Assembly (NCBI RefSeq): GCF_946151075.1
Contig: NZ_OX267715.1
Coordinates: 2,581,881-2,645,880 of the forward strand
Reading direction: 5' to 3'
Origin: Neobacillus sp. Marseille-Q6967
GTDB taxonomy: Bacteria > Bacillota > Bacilli > Bacillales > Cytobacillaceae
DNA length: 64,000 nt
Under the pieces are notes generated by a model. It saw only the letters and a program-made list of their open reading frames with translations. It made no database searches and was not told the DNA's origin. Shown here piece by piece: positions 34,594-42,804 of the stretch. Position 1 is the first letter of the stretch; every line of letters starts with the position of its first letter. The position numbers and the translations under genes are program-made.

Positions 34594-35997
34594 TTAAAGG
34601 ATAAATTGACTTAAATCTTTGTTTTTGGAGATTGCTCCAAGTTTTTCATCCACATATTGTGGTGTGATCGTTATTTTCTCCATTGAGATATCTGGAGCTT
34701 CAAACGAAAGGTCCTCTAATAGTTTTTCTAATATCGTATGCAGTCGTCTTGCACCAATATTGTCTGTATTTTGATTCACTTCAAAGGCAACTTCAGCTAT
34801 TCTACGAATAGCATCGTCAGAAAATTCAATTTCTATACCTTCAGTTTCCAATAATGCTTGATATTGCTTAATTAATGCATTATCCGGTTCAATCAGAATT
34901 CTAAAGAAATCCTCAACAGTCAGCTTTGTAAGCTCAACACGAATCGGAAAACGCCCTTGCAATTCCGGGATTAAGTCGGATGGTTTTGCCATATGGAAGG
35001 CACCTGCTGCAATAAATAAAATATGATCGGTTTTAACAGAGCCGTACTTTGTTACAATTGTTGAGCCTTCTACTACCGGTAAAATATCTCTTTGAACCCC
35101 TTCACGTGAAACATCTGCAGAGGAACCGCCGGAGTTTTTGCTGGCAATCTTATCAATTTCATCTATAAAGATAATGCCTGTCTGTTCAGTCCGATACAAT
35201 GCTTCTGAAGTTACTTCATCCATATCAATGAGTTTAGCCGCTTCCTCATTCGTTAATACTTTCCTTGCTTCACGAACCGTTAACTTCCGCTTTTTTCGTT
35301 TCTTCGGCATAAAACTACTTAAAGCATCCTGCATATTCATACCCATTTGTTCAATTCCTGAACCCTGGAGCATATCAAACATAGAAGGTGTTTGCTCTTC
35401 CACTTCAACCGTGACAATTTCCTCTTCCAATTGGCCAAGAGCTAATTTTTCTTTAACGATTTTTCGTTTCTCGGTAACAGAATAATCCTCTTGATGTGAC
35501 TCTTGTTCCATGGATTGATTGCCGCCGCCAAATAACATCTCAAGCGGATTTTTATAGTTATTTGACTTTTTTGCAGAGGGAACTAATAAATCCACGAGCC
35601 TTGCATTTGCATTTTCTTCTGCCCGTTCCTTTACTGCAAGCATACGATCCTCTTTAACCAGTCTGACGGAAGTTTCAACAAGGTCTCTGACCATTGATTC
35701 AACGTCGCGGCCAACATAACCAACTTCCGTAAATTTGGTGGCTTCAACTTTTACAAACGGCGCACCTACTAATTTTGCAATTCGACGGGCAATTTCTGTT
35801 TTGCCGACCCCTGTAGGTCCGATCATTAAAATATTTTTTGGAATGATTTCTTCTCGCAGTTTCTCATTTAACAACCCTCTTCTGTAACGATTCCGAAGGG
35901 CTACTGCAACTGCTTTTTTGGCATCTTTCTGCCCAATGATATATTGATCAAGTCTCTCAACAATCTGACGCGGGGTTAAATTTGTTGTTTTGGCCAT
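34594..35997 (-). CDS. hslU: ATP-dependent protease ATPase subunit HslU (ClpY)
   Basis: AAA+ unfoldase that feeds substrates to HslV. Walker A GPTGVGKT is at residues 60-67. The Walker B region GIIFIDEIDKIA comes after the insertion (I) domain at about 110-245, which contains acidic and Met-rich segments. The sequence ends LSQFIL, as needed for docking into HslV. Length is 467 residues. The ATG at 35997 follows CAGGAGGAGACGGAAGA. It starts 17 bp after the hslV stop, so the two are co-expressed. Confidence 0.97.
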   Translation of the reverse strand: MAKTTNLTPRQIVERLDQYIIGQKDAKKAVAVALRNRYRRGLLNEKLREEIIPKNILMIGPTGVGKTEIARRIAKLVGAPFVKVEATKFTEVGYVGRDVESMVRDLVETSVRLVKEDRMLAVKERAEENANARLVDLLVPSAKKSNNYKNPLEMLFGGGNQSMEQESHQEDYSVTEKRKIVKEKLALGQLEEEIVTVEVEEQTPSMFDMLQGSGIEQMGMNMQDALSSFMPKKRKKRKLTVREARKVLTNEEAAKLIDMDEVTSEALYRTEQTGIIFIDEIDKIASKNSGGSSADVSREGVQRDILPVVEGSTIVTKYGSVKTDHILFIAAGAFHMAKPSDLIPELQGRFPIRVELTKLTVEDFFRILIEPDNALIKQYQALLETEGIEIEFSDDAIRRIAEVAFEVNQNTDNIGARRLHTILEKLLEDLSFEAPDISMEKITITPQYVDEKLGAISKNKDLSQFIL

Positions 35998-36014
35998 TCT
36001 TCCGTCTCCTCCTG

Positions 36015-36557
36015 TTATAGCTCTTCAACAATAATGTTGTGGTTTGTGTATACACAAATTTCAGCAGCTACTTCTAAAGAAGCTTTCGCAATTTCTTTTG
36101 CAGATAGATGCTCACCGGCATATTTTTTTAAGGATCGGCCAGCTGCTAATGCATAGTTACCACCTGAACCAATTGCTAAAATTCCATCGTCAGGTTCGAT
36201 TACTTCGCCAGTTCCAGAAACGAGAAGTAAATCCTCTTTATTCATGACAATAAGCATTGCCTCTAGTTTTCTTAGAACTTTATCACTTCTCCACTGTTTT
36301 GCAAGCTCAACAGCAGCTCGCTGGAGATTACCGTTATATTCCTCTAATTTACCTTCGAACATTTCAAATAGCGTGAAAGCATCAGCTACTGAACCTGCAA
36401 AACCAGCTAATACTCTTCCATTAAAAATCTTTCTAACCTTTCTCGCTGTGTGCTTCATCACTACTGCATTTCCAAATGTAACCTGTCCGTCCCCAGACAT
36501 GGAGCATTGTCCATTATGATGAATGGCAAATATCGTTGTCGCATGAAACTGATCCAT
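36015..36557 (-). CDS. hslV: ATP-dependent protease peptidase subunit HslV (ClpQ)
   Basis: Proteasome-type N-terminal nucleophile peptidase. The protein begins MDQFHATTIFAIHHNGQCSMSGDGQVT. The TTI segment aligns with the mature Thr N-terminus of E. coli HslV, preceded here by five extra residues after Met. B. subtilis CodW keeps a comparable extension but uses Ser2 as nucleophile; here position 2 is Asp, so either Thr7 is exposed by processing or the mechanism differs. The GSGGNYALAAGRSL region is conserved. The ATG at 36557 has AGGAGG eight bases away. The codV/xerC gene that normally precedes it is absent. Confidence 0.95.
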   Translation of the reverse strand: MDQFHATTIFAIHHNGQCSMSGDGQVTFGNAVVMKHTARKVRKIFNGRVLAGFAGSVADAFTLFEMFEGKLEEYNGNLQRAAVELAKQWRSDKVLRKLEAMLIVMNKEDLLLVSGTGEVIEPDDGILAIGSGGNYALAAGRSLKKYAGEHLSAKEIAKASLEVAAEICVYTNHNIIVEEL

Positions 36558-36680
36558 TCCAAAATCCTCCTCTTACACGGTTCTATTAACTAAATATATG
36601 TAACAAGAGAGTGCTATACTTAGTTATGAATTACTCATGAACTTGCTCAAACATGAACAAAAAGAATTCAATGAACAAAG

Positions 36681-36696
36681 ATATACAATTGTATAT
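36681..36696. promoter_or_regulatory. 16-bp perfect palindrome upstream of hslV
   Basis: ATATACAATTGTATAT, a perfect dyad about 125 bp before the hslV start, within the 269-bp trmFO-hslV gap. The gap is otherwise AT-rich with no gene. Three ATGAAC hexamers occur nearby (36637, 36653, 36671). It may be an operator; the binding protein is unknown. Confidence 0.35.
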
Positions 36697-36826
36697 TGTG
36701 AATAAAAGTTCTTATTTTGTAAACCATCGGCTCATAATCTTAACAAAAAATTCACATTTTTCATAATTGTCATCAATCACAAAGGCTATTAAAGGATATC
36801 ACAATTCGAATTCCCTTGCAACAATT

Positions 36827-38134
36827 TTACAAAACTTTCATAAAGTTCTGAATTGTTTCTAGCGCTCTATTGGCATGTTGTAAATTTCGCTCTTGTTTCC
36901 CTCTGATTTTCTCCGGTAACTCAGGAAATAAACCGAAATTAGCGTTCATAGGCTGGAAATTTTTTGCATTGGTGGTTGTGATATAGCGGGCCATACTTCC
37001 AATTGCCGTTTCAGCAGGGAATTCCACCGTTTCTTGTCCTACAGCCAATCTCGCAGCGTTAATTCCCGCAATTAATCCGCTTGCCGCTGATTCTACATAC
37101 CCTTCAACACCTGTCATTTGTCCAGCAAAGAATAAATTTTCGCGATTTCGGAATTGATAGGTAGCCTGCAATACTTTAGGAGAATTAATAAAAGTATTAC
37201 GGTGCATAACACCGTAGCGGATAATTTCCGCATTTTCTAATCCCGGTATTAATTGGATCACTTCTTTTTGAGGTCCCCATTTTAAATGAGTTTGAAACCC
37301 TACAATGTTATACAGTGTACCGGCTGCATCATCTTGACGAAGCTGTACGACAGCGTAAGGTCTTTTGCCAGTCTTGGGATCTTCTAAACCAACTGGTTTT
37401 AGCGGGCCGAATAACATCGTTTTCCTTCCGCGCTCTGCCATTACCTCAATGGGCATACATCCTTCAAAAAAGATTTCTTTCTCGAATTCCTTTAATGGTA
37501 CAGTTTCAGCAGCTATAAGCGCCTCATAGAAGCGATTAAATTCCTCTTCATTCATCGGACAGTTTAAATACGCCGCCTCACCTTTATCATAACGGGATTT
37601 TAAATATACCTTATCCATGTTTATGCTGTCTTTTTCAATAATAGGCGCTGCTGCATCATAAAAATAAAGATATTCTTCACCTGTTAAGTTTTTTAGCTTT
37701 GCTGATAGGTCGGGACTTGTCAGCGGTCCCGTAGCAATGACGGTAATTCCTTCAGGTATATCTGTAACCTCTTCATTAATAACCGTAACATTTTCATGAT
37801 TTTTTACTAATTCCGTTACTTTTGCCGCAAATTCATGACGGTCAACAGCTAAAGCTCCACCCGCTGGAACAGAACATGCATCGGCAGCCGCAATAATAAC
37901 GGAATCAAGATGTCTCATTTCCTCTTTTAATACACCGACAGCATTTGTTAATGTATTTGCTCTTAGTGAATTGCTGCAAACCAACTCTGCAAATTTATCT
38001 GTGTGATGAGCAGGCGTTTGTTTAACAGGTCTCATTTCATACAGGCGGACTTTGATTCCCCGTTTGGCAATCTGCCATGCTGCCTCACTTCCCGCAAGCC
38101 CCGCTCCTACTACGTTTATTACTGCTTCACTCAT
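36827..38134 (-). CDS. trmFO: Folate-dependent tRNA (uracil-54) methyltransferase TrmFO
   Basis: Flavoenzyme that methylates U54 of tRNA (ribothymidine) with methylene-tetrahydrofolate. The FAD-binding motif is INVVGAGLAGSEAAWQIAKRG at the N-terminus. The conserved HHTDKFAELVCSNSLRAN, the nucleophile Cys region KEIFFEGCMPIEVMAERG, and the C-terminal GQMTGVEGYVESAASG are all present. Length is 435 residues. The frame is open to 38158, but AGGAGG seven bases from the ATG at 38134 decides the start. It lies between topA and hslV. Confidence 0.96.
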   Translation of the reverse strand: MSEAVINVVGAGLAGSEAAWQIAKRGIKVRLYEMRPVKQTPAHHTDKFAELVCSNSLRANTLTNAVGVLKEEMRHLDSVIIAAADACSVPAGGALAVDRHEFAAKVTELVKNHENVTVINEEVTDIPEGITVIATGPLTSPDLSAKLKNLTGEEYLYFYDAAAPIIEKDSINMDKVYLKSRYDKGEAAYLNCPMNEEEFNRFYEALIAAETVPLKEFEKEIFFEGCMPIEVMAERGRKTMLFGPLKPVGLEDPKTGKRPYAVVQLRQDDAAGTLYNIVGFQTHLKWGPQKEVIQLIPGLENAEIIRYGVMHRNTFINSPKVLQATYQFRNRENLFFAGQMTGVEGYVESAASGLIAGINAARLAVGQETVEFPAETAIGSMARYITTTNAKNFQPMNANFGLFPELPEKIRGKQERNLQHANRALETIQNFMKVL

Positions 38135-38272
38135 GATTGTACCTCCTGATTTTTCCATAGCTGTTTATCAATTTAAATTATTTTTACAATGATTACTTTT
38201 CCCTCTTTTTAGCCCATATTGCATTGTACTATACGATTCAAATAGAAAAAAGTTTTATGTTTAATAAAAATA

Positions 38273-38367
38273 TGGCTATGTTAAATTTGTTTGTTGATTT
38301 CCGCTTCAGGCACTTCGCTTTCCGCTTCAATCAACAGCAGCAAACTTAACCAGATTTAACATAGCCA
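38273..38367. repeat. Internally deleted copy of the 131-bp repeat with perfect terminal inverted repeats, copy 4
   Basis: The core TGTTGATT...AATCAACA is only 45 bp (38292-38336). The left arm is joined to the right arm at TTCCGC, a hexamer present in both arms of full copies, so an 86-bp deletion by short direct repeats is the simplest history. Outside the core, 14-bp perfect terminal inverted repeats (TGGCTATGTTAAAT at 38273-38286, its complement at 38354-38367) are better kept than in the full copies. It lies in the topA-trmFO gap, same orientation as the others. Confidence 0.85.
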
Positions 38368-38370
38368 AAA

Positions 38371-38397
38371 TATAAAGAGTGAGCAGGGCTCACTCTT
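38371..38397 (-). terminator. Terminator at the end of topA
   Basis: AAGAGTGAGC/GCTCACTCTT with a 3-nt loop, then TTATATTTT on the minus strand. Its first base pairs overlap the topA stop codon. Confidence 0.8.
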
Positions 38398-40474
38398 AGC
38401 TTTGTGGTTCTTCTTTGTAATCACATTCCGTACATTGTACTTGGACGCCTTTTTTCAATTTCTTTTCTACGAGCAAACCTTCGCATTTTGGACAGCTTCT
38501 AGGAAGCGGTTTATCCCAAGAAATAAACTCACATCCTGGAAAAGTGTCGCAGCCGTAAAAAATTCTCTTTTTCTTACTTTTACGCTCGATAATGTTACCT
38601 TCTTTACATTTTGGACAAGTAACGCCGATTTCTTTCACAATGGCTTTTGTATTCCGGCAGTCAGGGAAGTTACTGCAAGCCATAAACTTTCCATAACGCC
38701 CCATCTTAAAGACCATTGGACTCGAGCATAATTCGCAATCCTCGCCGGCAGGTTCATCTTTTATTTCAACAGATTGCATTTCTTTTTCTGCGATGGTTAA
38801 GTGCTTTTCAAATTCTTGATAGAAACCATCAATAATCTCTACCCAGCGGACTTTCCCATCCTCAACATTATCTAAATCCTGTTCCATTTTTGCCGTAAAT
38901 TCCACATCAAGAATATCAGGAAAGAATTCAAGCATTAGTTCATTACAAATTTCCCCTAACTCAGTCGGGACAAAGCGTTTATTATCTAACGCCACATACC
39001 CACGTTTCTGAATGGTATCTAAAGTTGGAGCATACGTGGATGGTCGGCCAATACCTAGTTCTTCAAGCGTTTTTACTAATCTAGCTTCAGTATATCTTGG
39101 TGGTGGCTGTGTAAAGTGCTGTTTCGGTTCTATATCTTTTTTGAAAACCTCATCGCCTTCTTTTAAATCAGGCAGCATCTTGTCTCTTTCTTCTACTTGG
39201 TCATCGGTCCCCTCAACATAAAGTTTCATAAATCCTGGGAACTTAATCTTTGAACCAGTAGCACGGAAAATTACAGTACCATTTTGAAGGTCAACACTCA
39301 TTGTATCCATTACTGCCTGAGCCATCTGACTCGCCAAAAAGCGTTCCCAAATTAATTTATACAGACGAAATTGATCTCTTGATAGATATTGTTTCACACT
39401 ATTCGGATCACGTAGAGTGCTTGTAGGACGAATGGCTTCATGGGCATCTTGTGCATTCGATTGTTTTTTTTCTTTTCTTTGTTCTTCCTTTAAATAGTTC
39501 TCCCCATACTCATTCCGTATATAATCAGCAGCTTCTTTTTGTGCAATTTCGGAAATTCTTGTTGAGTCCGTTCTCATATAGGTAATTAAACCGATTGTTC
39601 CGGCAGAACCAAGCTCGATACCTTCGTATAACTGTTGAGCAAGCATCATCGTTTTCCTAGCACGGAAATTAAGTTTTCTTGCTGCTTCCTGCTGAAGAGA
39701 TGATGTAATGAACGCCGGAGAAGGATTTCGTTTTCTCTCTTTTTTTGTCACGGAGACAACCTTAAAACTGTCACCGTTCATTTGTTTTAAGATTCCTTCA
39801 ACATCCTTTTCGGATTTTAGTTCTACTTTATTTTCACCTTTTAACGAATGGAAGGAAGCACTAAAATGATCCTTCCCTTTAACAAATTCACCGTCAATTG
39901 TCCAATATTCCTCTGGTACAAAAGCTTTTATCTCGTTTTCTCTATCGATGATCAGACGAACCGCAATCGATTGGACGCGTCCTGCACTTAGACCTTTTTT
40001 AACTTTTTTCCATAGCAACGGACTAATGTTATACCCAACTAAACGGTCCAAAATCCTTCTTGCTTGCTGTGCATCAACTAAATCCATGTTAATTGGACGC
40101 GGATGTTTAAAGGATTCTTTAATTGCATCCTTCGTAATCTCATTAAAAACTACCCTGCAATCAGATGAGATATCAACATCTAAAGTATGGGCCAAATGCC
40201 ATGCAATTGCTTCCCCTTCGCGATCCGGGTCAGCCGCGAGAAAAACTTTTTTCGCCTTTTTCGCAGCAGACTTCAATTCTTTCAGCACAGGACCCTTACC
40301 ACGAATGGTGATGTACTTTGGTTCAAAGCTGTTCTCGACATTAACGCCCATTTGACTTCTAGGCAAGTCGCGGACATGCCCCATTGAAGCTTTCACTTTA
40401 TATTTATTTCCTAAATAACGTTCTATTGTTTTCGCTTTTGCTGGCGATTCTACTATAACAAGAAAATCTGACAT
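38396..40474 (-). CDS. topA: DNA topoisomerase I
   Basis: Type IA topoisomerase that relaxes negative supercoils. It begins MSDFLVIVESPAKAKTIERYLG (Toprim domain, with DPDREGEAIAWH acidic residues). The catalytic Tyr is in GLITYMRTDSTRIS. Three C-terminal Cys4 zinc-binding units follow (CELC...CSNFPDC, CPKC...CDTFPGC, CPKC...CTEC). Length is 692 residues. The frame is open upstream to 40528, but CGAGGAGG before the ATG at 40474 and family alignment set the start. A 448-bp AT-rich region with dyads separates it from dprA, so it has its own control region. Confidence 0.97.
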   Translation of the reverse strand: MSDFLVIVESPAKAKTIERYLGNKYKVKASMGHVRDLPRSQMGVNVENSFEPKYITIRGKGPVLKELKSAAKKAKKVFLAADPDREGEAIAWHLAHTLDVDISSDCRVVFNEITKDAIKESFKHPRPINMDLVDAQQARRILDRLVGYNISPLLWKKVKKGLSAGRVQSIAVRLIIDRENEIKAFVPEEYWTIDGEFVKGKDHFSASFHSLKGENKVELKSEKDVEGILKQMNGDSFKVVSVTKKERKRNPSPAFITSSLQQEAARKLNFRARKTMMLAQQLYEGIELGSAGTIGLITYMRTDSTRISEIAQKEAADYIRNEYGENYLKEEQRKEKKQSNAQDAHEAIRPTSTLRDPNSVKQYLSRDQFRLYKLIWERFLASQMAQAVMDTMSVDLQNGTVIFRATGSKIKFPGFMKLYVEGTDDQVEERDKMLPDLKEGDEVFKKDIEPKQHFTQPPPRYTEARLVKTLEELGIGRPSTYAPTLDTIQKRGYVALDNKRFVPTELGEICNELMLEFFPDILDVEFTAKMEQDLDNVEDGKVRWVEIIDGFYQEFEKHLTIAEKEMQSVEIKDEPAGEDCELCSSPMVFKMGRYGKFMACSNFPDCRNTKAIVKEIGVTCPKCKEGNIIERKSKKKRIFYGCDTFPGCEFISWDKPLPRSCPKCEGLLVEKKLKKGVQVQCTECDYKEEPQS

Positions 40475-40551
40475 GCAAAATCCTCCTCGAGGGGATATAA
40501 GAAGTGTGAAGCGCCATGAAGTCGGCAAAAGCCGTATCTTAAGCTGCTTAC

Positions 40552-40590
40552 AATTTGAGAAGATTTCCTTTCTTCCAAATTTCTCAAATT
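40552..40590 (-). promoter_or_regulatory. Long inverted repeat upstream of topA
   Basis: Perfect 10-bp arms AATTTGAGAA/TTCTCAAATT that extend by four more pairs past a one-base bulge, with a pyrimidine-rich loop. It lies 78-116 nt before the topA ATG. It could be a leader hairpin; there is no T-run typical of a terminator. Confidence 0.4.
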
Positions 40591-40732
40591 CGGATCAGAG
40601 AAATACTTTACAAAAATGCCTTACCCCAATATTTTATCGATATTGACCAGATTATTACCTGGTTATTTATAATTTAAAATAAGTAACTACTATTCTTAAA
40701 CAAATTAATCGTTGTTGTCAAACTCTAAGCCT

Positions 40733-40760
40733 AATTGGTTGTTACCGGTTACAACTAATT
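40733..40760. promoter_or_regulatory. 28-bp near-perfect dyad between dprA and topA
   Basis: A symmetrical sequence centred on ACCGGT (core GGTTGTTACCGGTTACAAC); 24 of 28 positions obey the symmetry. A second small dyad, ACCAG...CTGGT, lies at 40646-40664. This is an operator-like site for an unidentified dimeric regulator. The surrounding 40475-40922 stretch has no gene I can support. Confidence 0.4.
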
Positions 40761-40922
40761 AATGTTCATCATACTCCAAATTATTCCTGTATAGTCAAAT
40801 TTTTTCGAATATCTGTTGGAAAATGTATAACATATTAAGAATAATTTCAACCTTTTTTAGCTAAATTCTCTAATAATCAAAAAAAACCTTTAAAAAATAG
40901 TAAAAAACCATCGTAAATTTCA

Positions 40923-41792
40923 TTATAATCGTAATTCCTCTAAAATATCCTCGGCGCTTGTGACCAGCTTTGCTCCTTGTTGTATTAAGTCATTTGTGCC
41001 AAGAGAAAAGGGATTAAATATACTTCCAGGTAAAGAAAATACTTCTCTGCCCTCGTTAACAGCATAATTTGCCGTAATAAGCGAGCCGCTTTTCCTTTTT
41101 GCTTCTATTATAAGTGTTCCCCTTGAAAGCCCGCTGATAATTCGATTGCGTGCAGGAAAATGCCATCTTTGCGGTTTAGTATCCGGCGGATATTCAGAGA
41201 CAATCAACTGTGTTTTCATCATCTCTAAGGCAAGGCTGAGGTTCTCTTTCGGATAGATATGATGAAATCCACCTGCAATGACAGCGATGGTTCTCCCGCC
41301 ATTTTTTAGGGCATATTCATGTGCCAACGTATCAATCCCCTTGGCTAAACCGCTGACTATAACCATTTTGTCGACCAAACTAGGAAAAATAAGACGGATT
41401 GCATTTTTGCCGTATTGAGTGGCCTGCCGGGAACCAACCACTGCTAACTTTGGCCGGTTTCCTAATAATGATATATCTCCTTTTGCAAATAATGCCCATG
41501 GTGGCTGGTATATCTCTTTTAAAATATTTGGATATTCTTCATCAAAAATGGTAATCACCTTAATATCGTTGGTTTCGTATTGTTGAATATGTTCTTGAAT
41601 TTGATTGAAAGAGAGGGTATTTGATAAAGAGAATGTGTTGATTAAAGGAGTAAAAGTATTAGGCAGATTGGATGGCGGAAAAATCTCAACGGATTCTAAT
41701 TTTGGATCTTTTTTCAATAATCGGTAGACAGTATTCCAAGATATATCCGGGTAATGCAGTAAAGAAATAAGTCTTGCCTTAAAGTCTTTCAT
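40923..41792 (-). CDS. dprA: DNA processing protein DprA (Smf)
   Basis: Loads RecA on incoming single-stranded DNA during natural transformation and may act in other DNA uptake or repair steps. The Rossmann-like DprA domain carries KLAVVGSRQATQYGKNAI, VSGLAKGIDTLAHEYAL, and ISGLSRGTLIIEAKRKSGSL. The N-terminal ~80 residues are the less conserved SAM-like part. At 289 residues it lacks a long C-terminal winged-helix extension. The ATG at 41792 follows ATGGAGGTTAATC. It lies between sucD and topA as in B. subtilis. Confidence 0.95.
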   Translation of the reverse strand: MKDFKARLISLLHYPDISWNTVYRLLKKDPKLESVEIFPPSNLPNTFTPLINTFSLSNTLSFNQIQEHIQQYETNDIKVITIFDEEYPNILKEIYQPPWALFAKGDISLLGNRPKLAVVGSRQATQYGKNAIRLIFPSLVDKMVIVSGLAKGIDTLAHEYALKNGGRTIAVIAGGFHHIYPKENLSLALEMMKTQLIVSEYPPDTKPQRWHFPARNRIISGLSRGTLIIEAKRKSGSLITANYAVNEGREVFSLPGSIFNPFSLGTNDLIQQGAKLVTSAEDILEELRL

Positions 41793-41818
41793 GATTAACC
41801 TCCATCATTTTTAATATG

Positions 41819-41853
41819 CGAAAATAGCCCCTCCGTAGTAGAGGGACTATTTC
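41819..41853 (-). terminator. Terminator downstream of sucD
   Basis: AAATAGTCCCTC pairs with GAGGGGCTATTT (one wobble), 7-nt loop, then TTTTC on the minus strand. The T-run is short. Confidence 0.65.
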
Positions 41854-41878
41854 TGTAGTTCATAAGATAGTTTACTTT

Positions 41879-42781
41879 TTAATGAGTTTTACACTTCTCA
41901 TATAAGCCTTGTTCTTTTAACACACCAATTAACGTTTCACCCATTACGGAAGGTGTATCAGCTACCTTAATACCGCATTCGTTCATAACACGGATTTTTT
42001 CGTCTGCCGTTCCCTTACCGCCGGAAATAATCGCACCAGCATGGCCCATACGCTTTCCTGGAGGTGCAGTACGTCCGCCGATGAAGCCGACAACAGGTTT
42101 CGTCATATTCGCTTTAACCCATTCTGCAGCCTCTTCTTCCGCTGTTCCACCGATTTCACCAATCATAATAACAGCATAAGTTTCAGGATCTTCATTAAAT
42201 GCTTTTAGTACATCGATGAAGTTTGTACCATTAACAGGGTCGCCACCAATACCAACGGCAGTAGTCTGGCCAATCCCAGCTTGTGTTAATTGATGAACTG
42301 CTTCATAAGTTAATGTACCAGAACGGGACACAACCCCAACATGGCCCTTTGTATGAATGTATCCAGGCATGATGCCAATTTTACATTCATCCGCTGTAAT
42401 CACACCAGGACAGTTAGGTCCCACTAAACGGGTTTTCTTACCTTCCATATAGCGTTTTACTTTAACCATATCTAATACCGGAATATGTTCGGTAATACAA
42501 ATAGCAAGTTCCAATTCCGCATCAACTGCTTCAATAATAGCATCTGCTGCAAATGGAGCTGGAACATAAATAACAGACGCAGTTGCACCGGTTGCTTGTA
42601 CTGCTTCCTTAACTGTATTAAATACAGGCACACCTTCTACTTCTAATCCGCCTTTACCAGGAGTCGTACCGGCTACGATTTTTGTACCGTATTCCAGCAT
42701 TTGCTTTGTATGAAAAAGGGCTGTTGAACCAGTGATCCCTTGAACAATTACTTTTGTATCTTTATTAATAAATACACTCAC
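41879..42781 (-). CDS. sucD: Succinyl-CoA synthetase alpha subunit
   Basis: TCA cycle enzyme converting succinyl-CoA to succinate with ATP formation; the alpha subunit binds CoA and carries the phospho-His. The N-terminal CoA-binding VQGITGSTALFHTKQM and the active-site His in GKRMGHAGAIISGGKGTA are visible. Length is 300 residues, as usual. The start is GTG at 42781, seven bases from AAAGGGG. It follows sucC by 23 bp, and the two subunits form one operon ended by a hairpin. Confidence 0.97.
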   Translation of the reverse strand: MSVFINKDTKVIVQGITGSTALFHTKQMLEYGTKIVAGTTPGKGGLEVEGVPVFNTVKEAVQATGATASVIYVPAPFAADAIIEAVDAELELAICITEHIPVLDMVKVKRYMEGKKTRLVGPNCPGVITADECKIGIMPGYIHTKGHVGVVSRSGTLTYEAVHQLTQAGIGQTTAVGIGGDPVNGTNFIDVLKAFNEDPETYAVIMIGEIGGTAEEEAAEWVKANMTKPVVGFIGGRTAPPGKRMGHAGAIISGGKGTADEKIRVMNECGIKVADTPSVMGETLIGVLKEQGLYEKCKTH

Positions 42782-42804
42782 GTTAATTCCCCTTTCTTTC
42801 GATC

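Noticed and set aside
36626..36676. Iterated ATGAAC/ATGAAT hexamers as a regulator array
   Set aside because: Spacings (11, 16, 18) are irregular and the region is AT-rich; too weak to claim.
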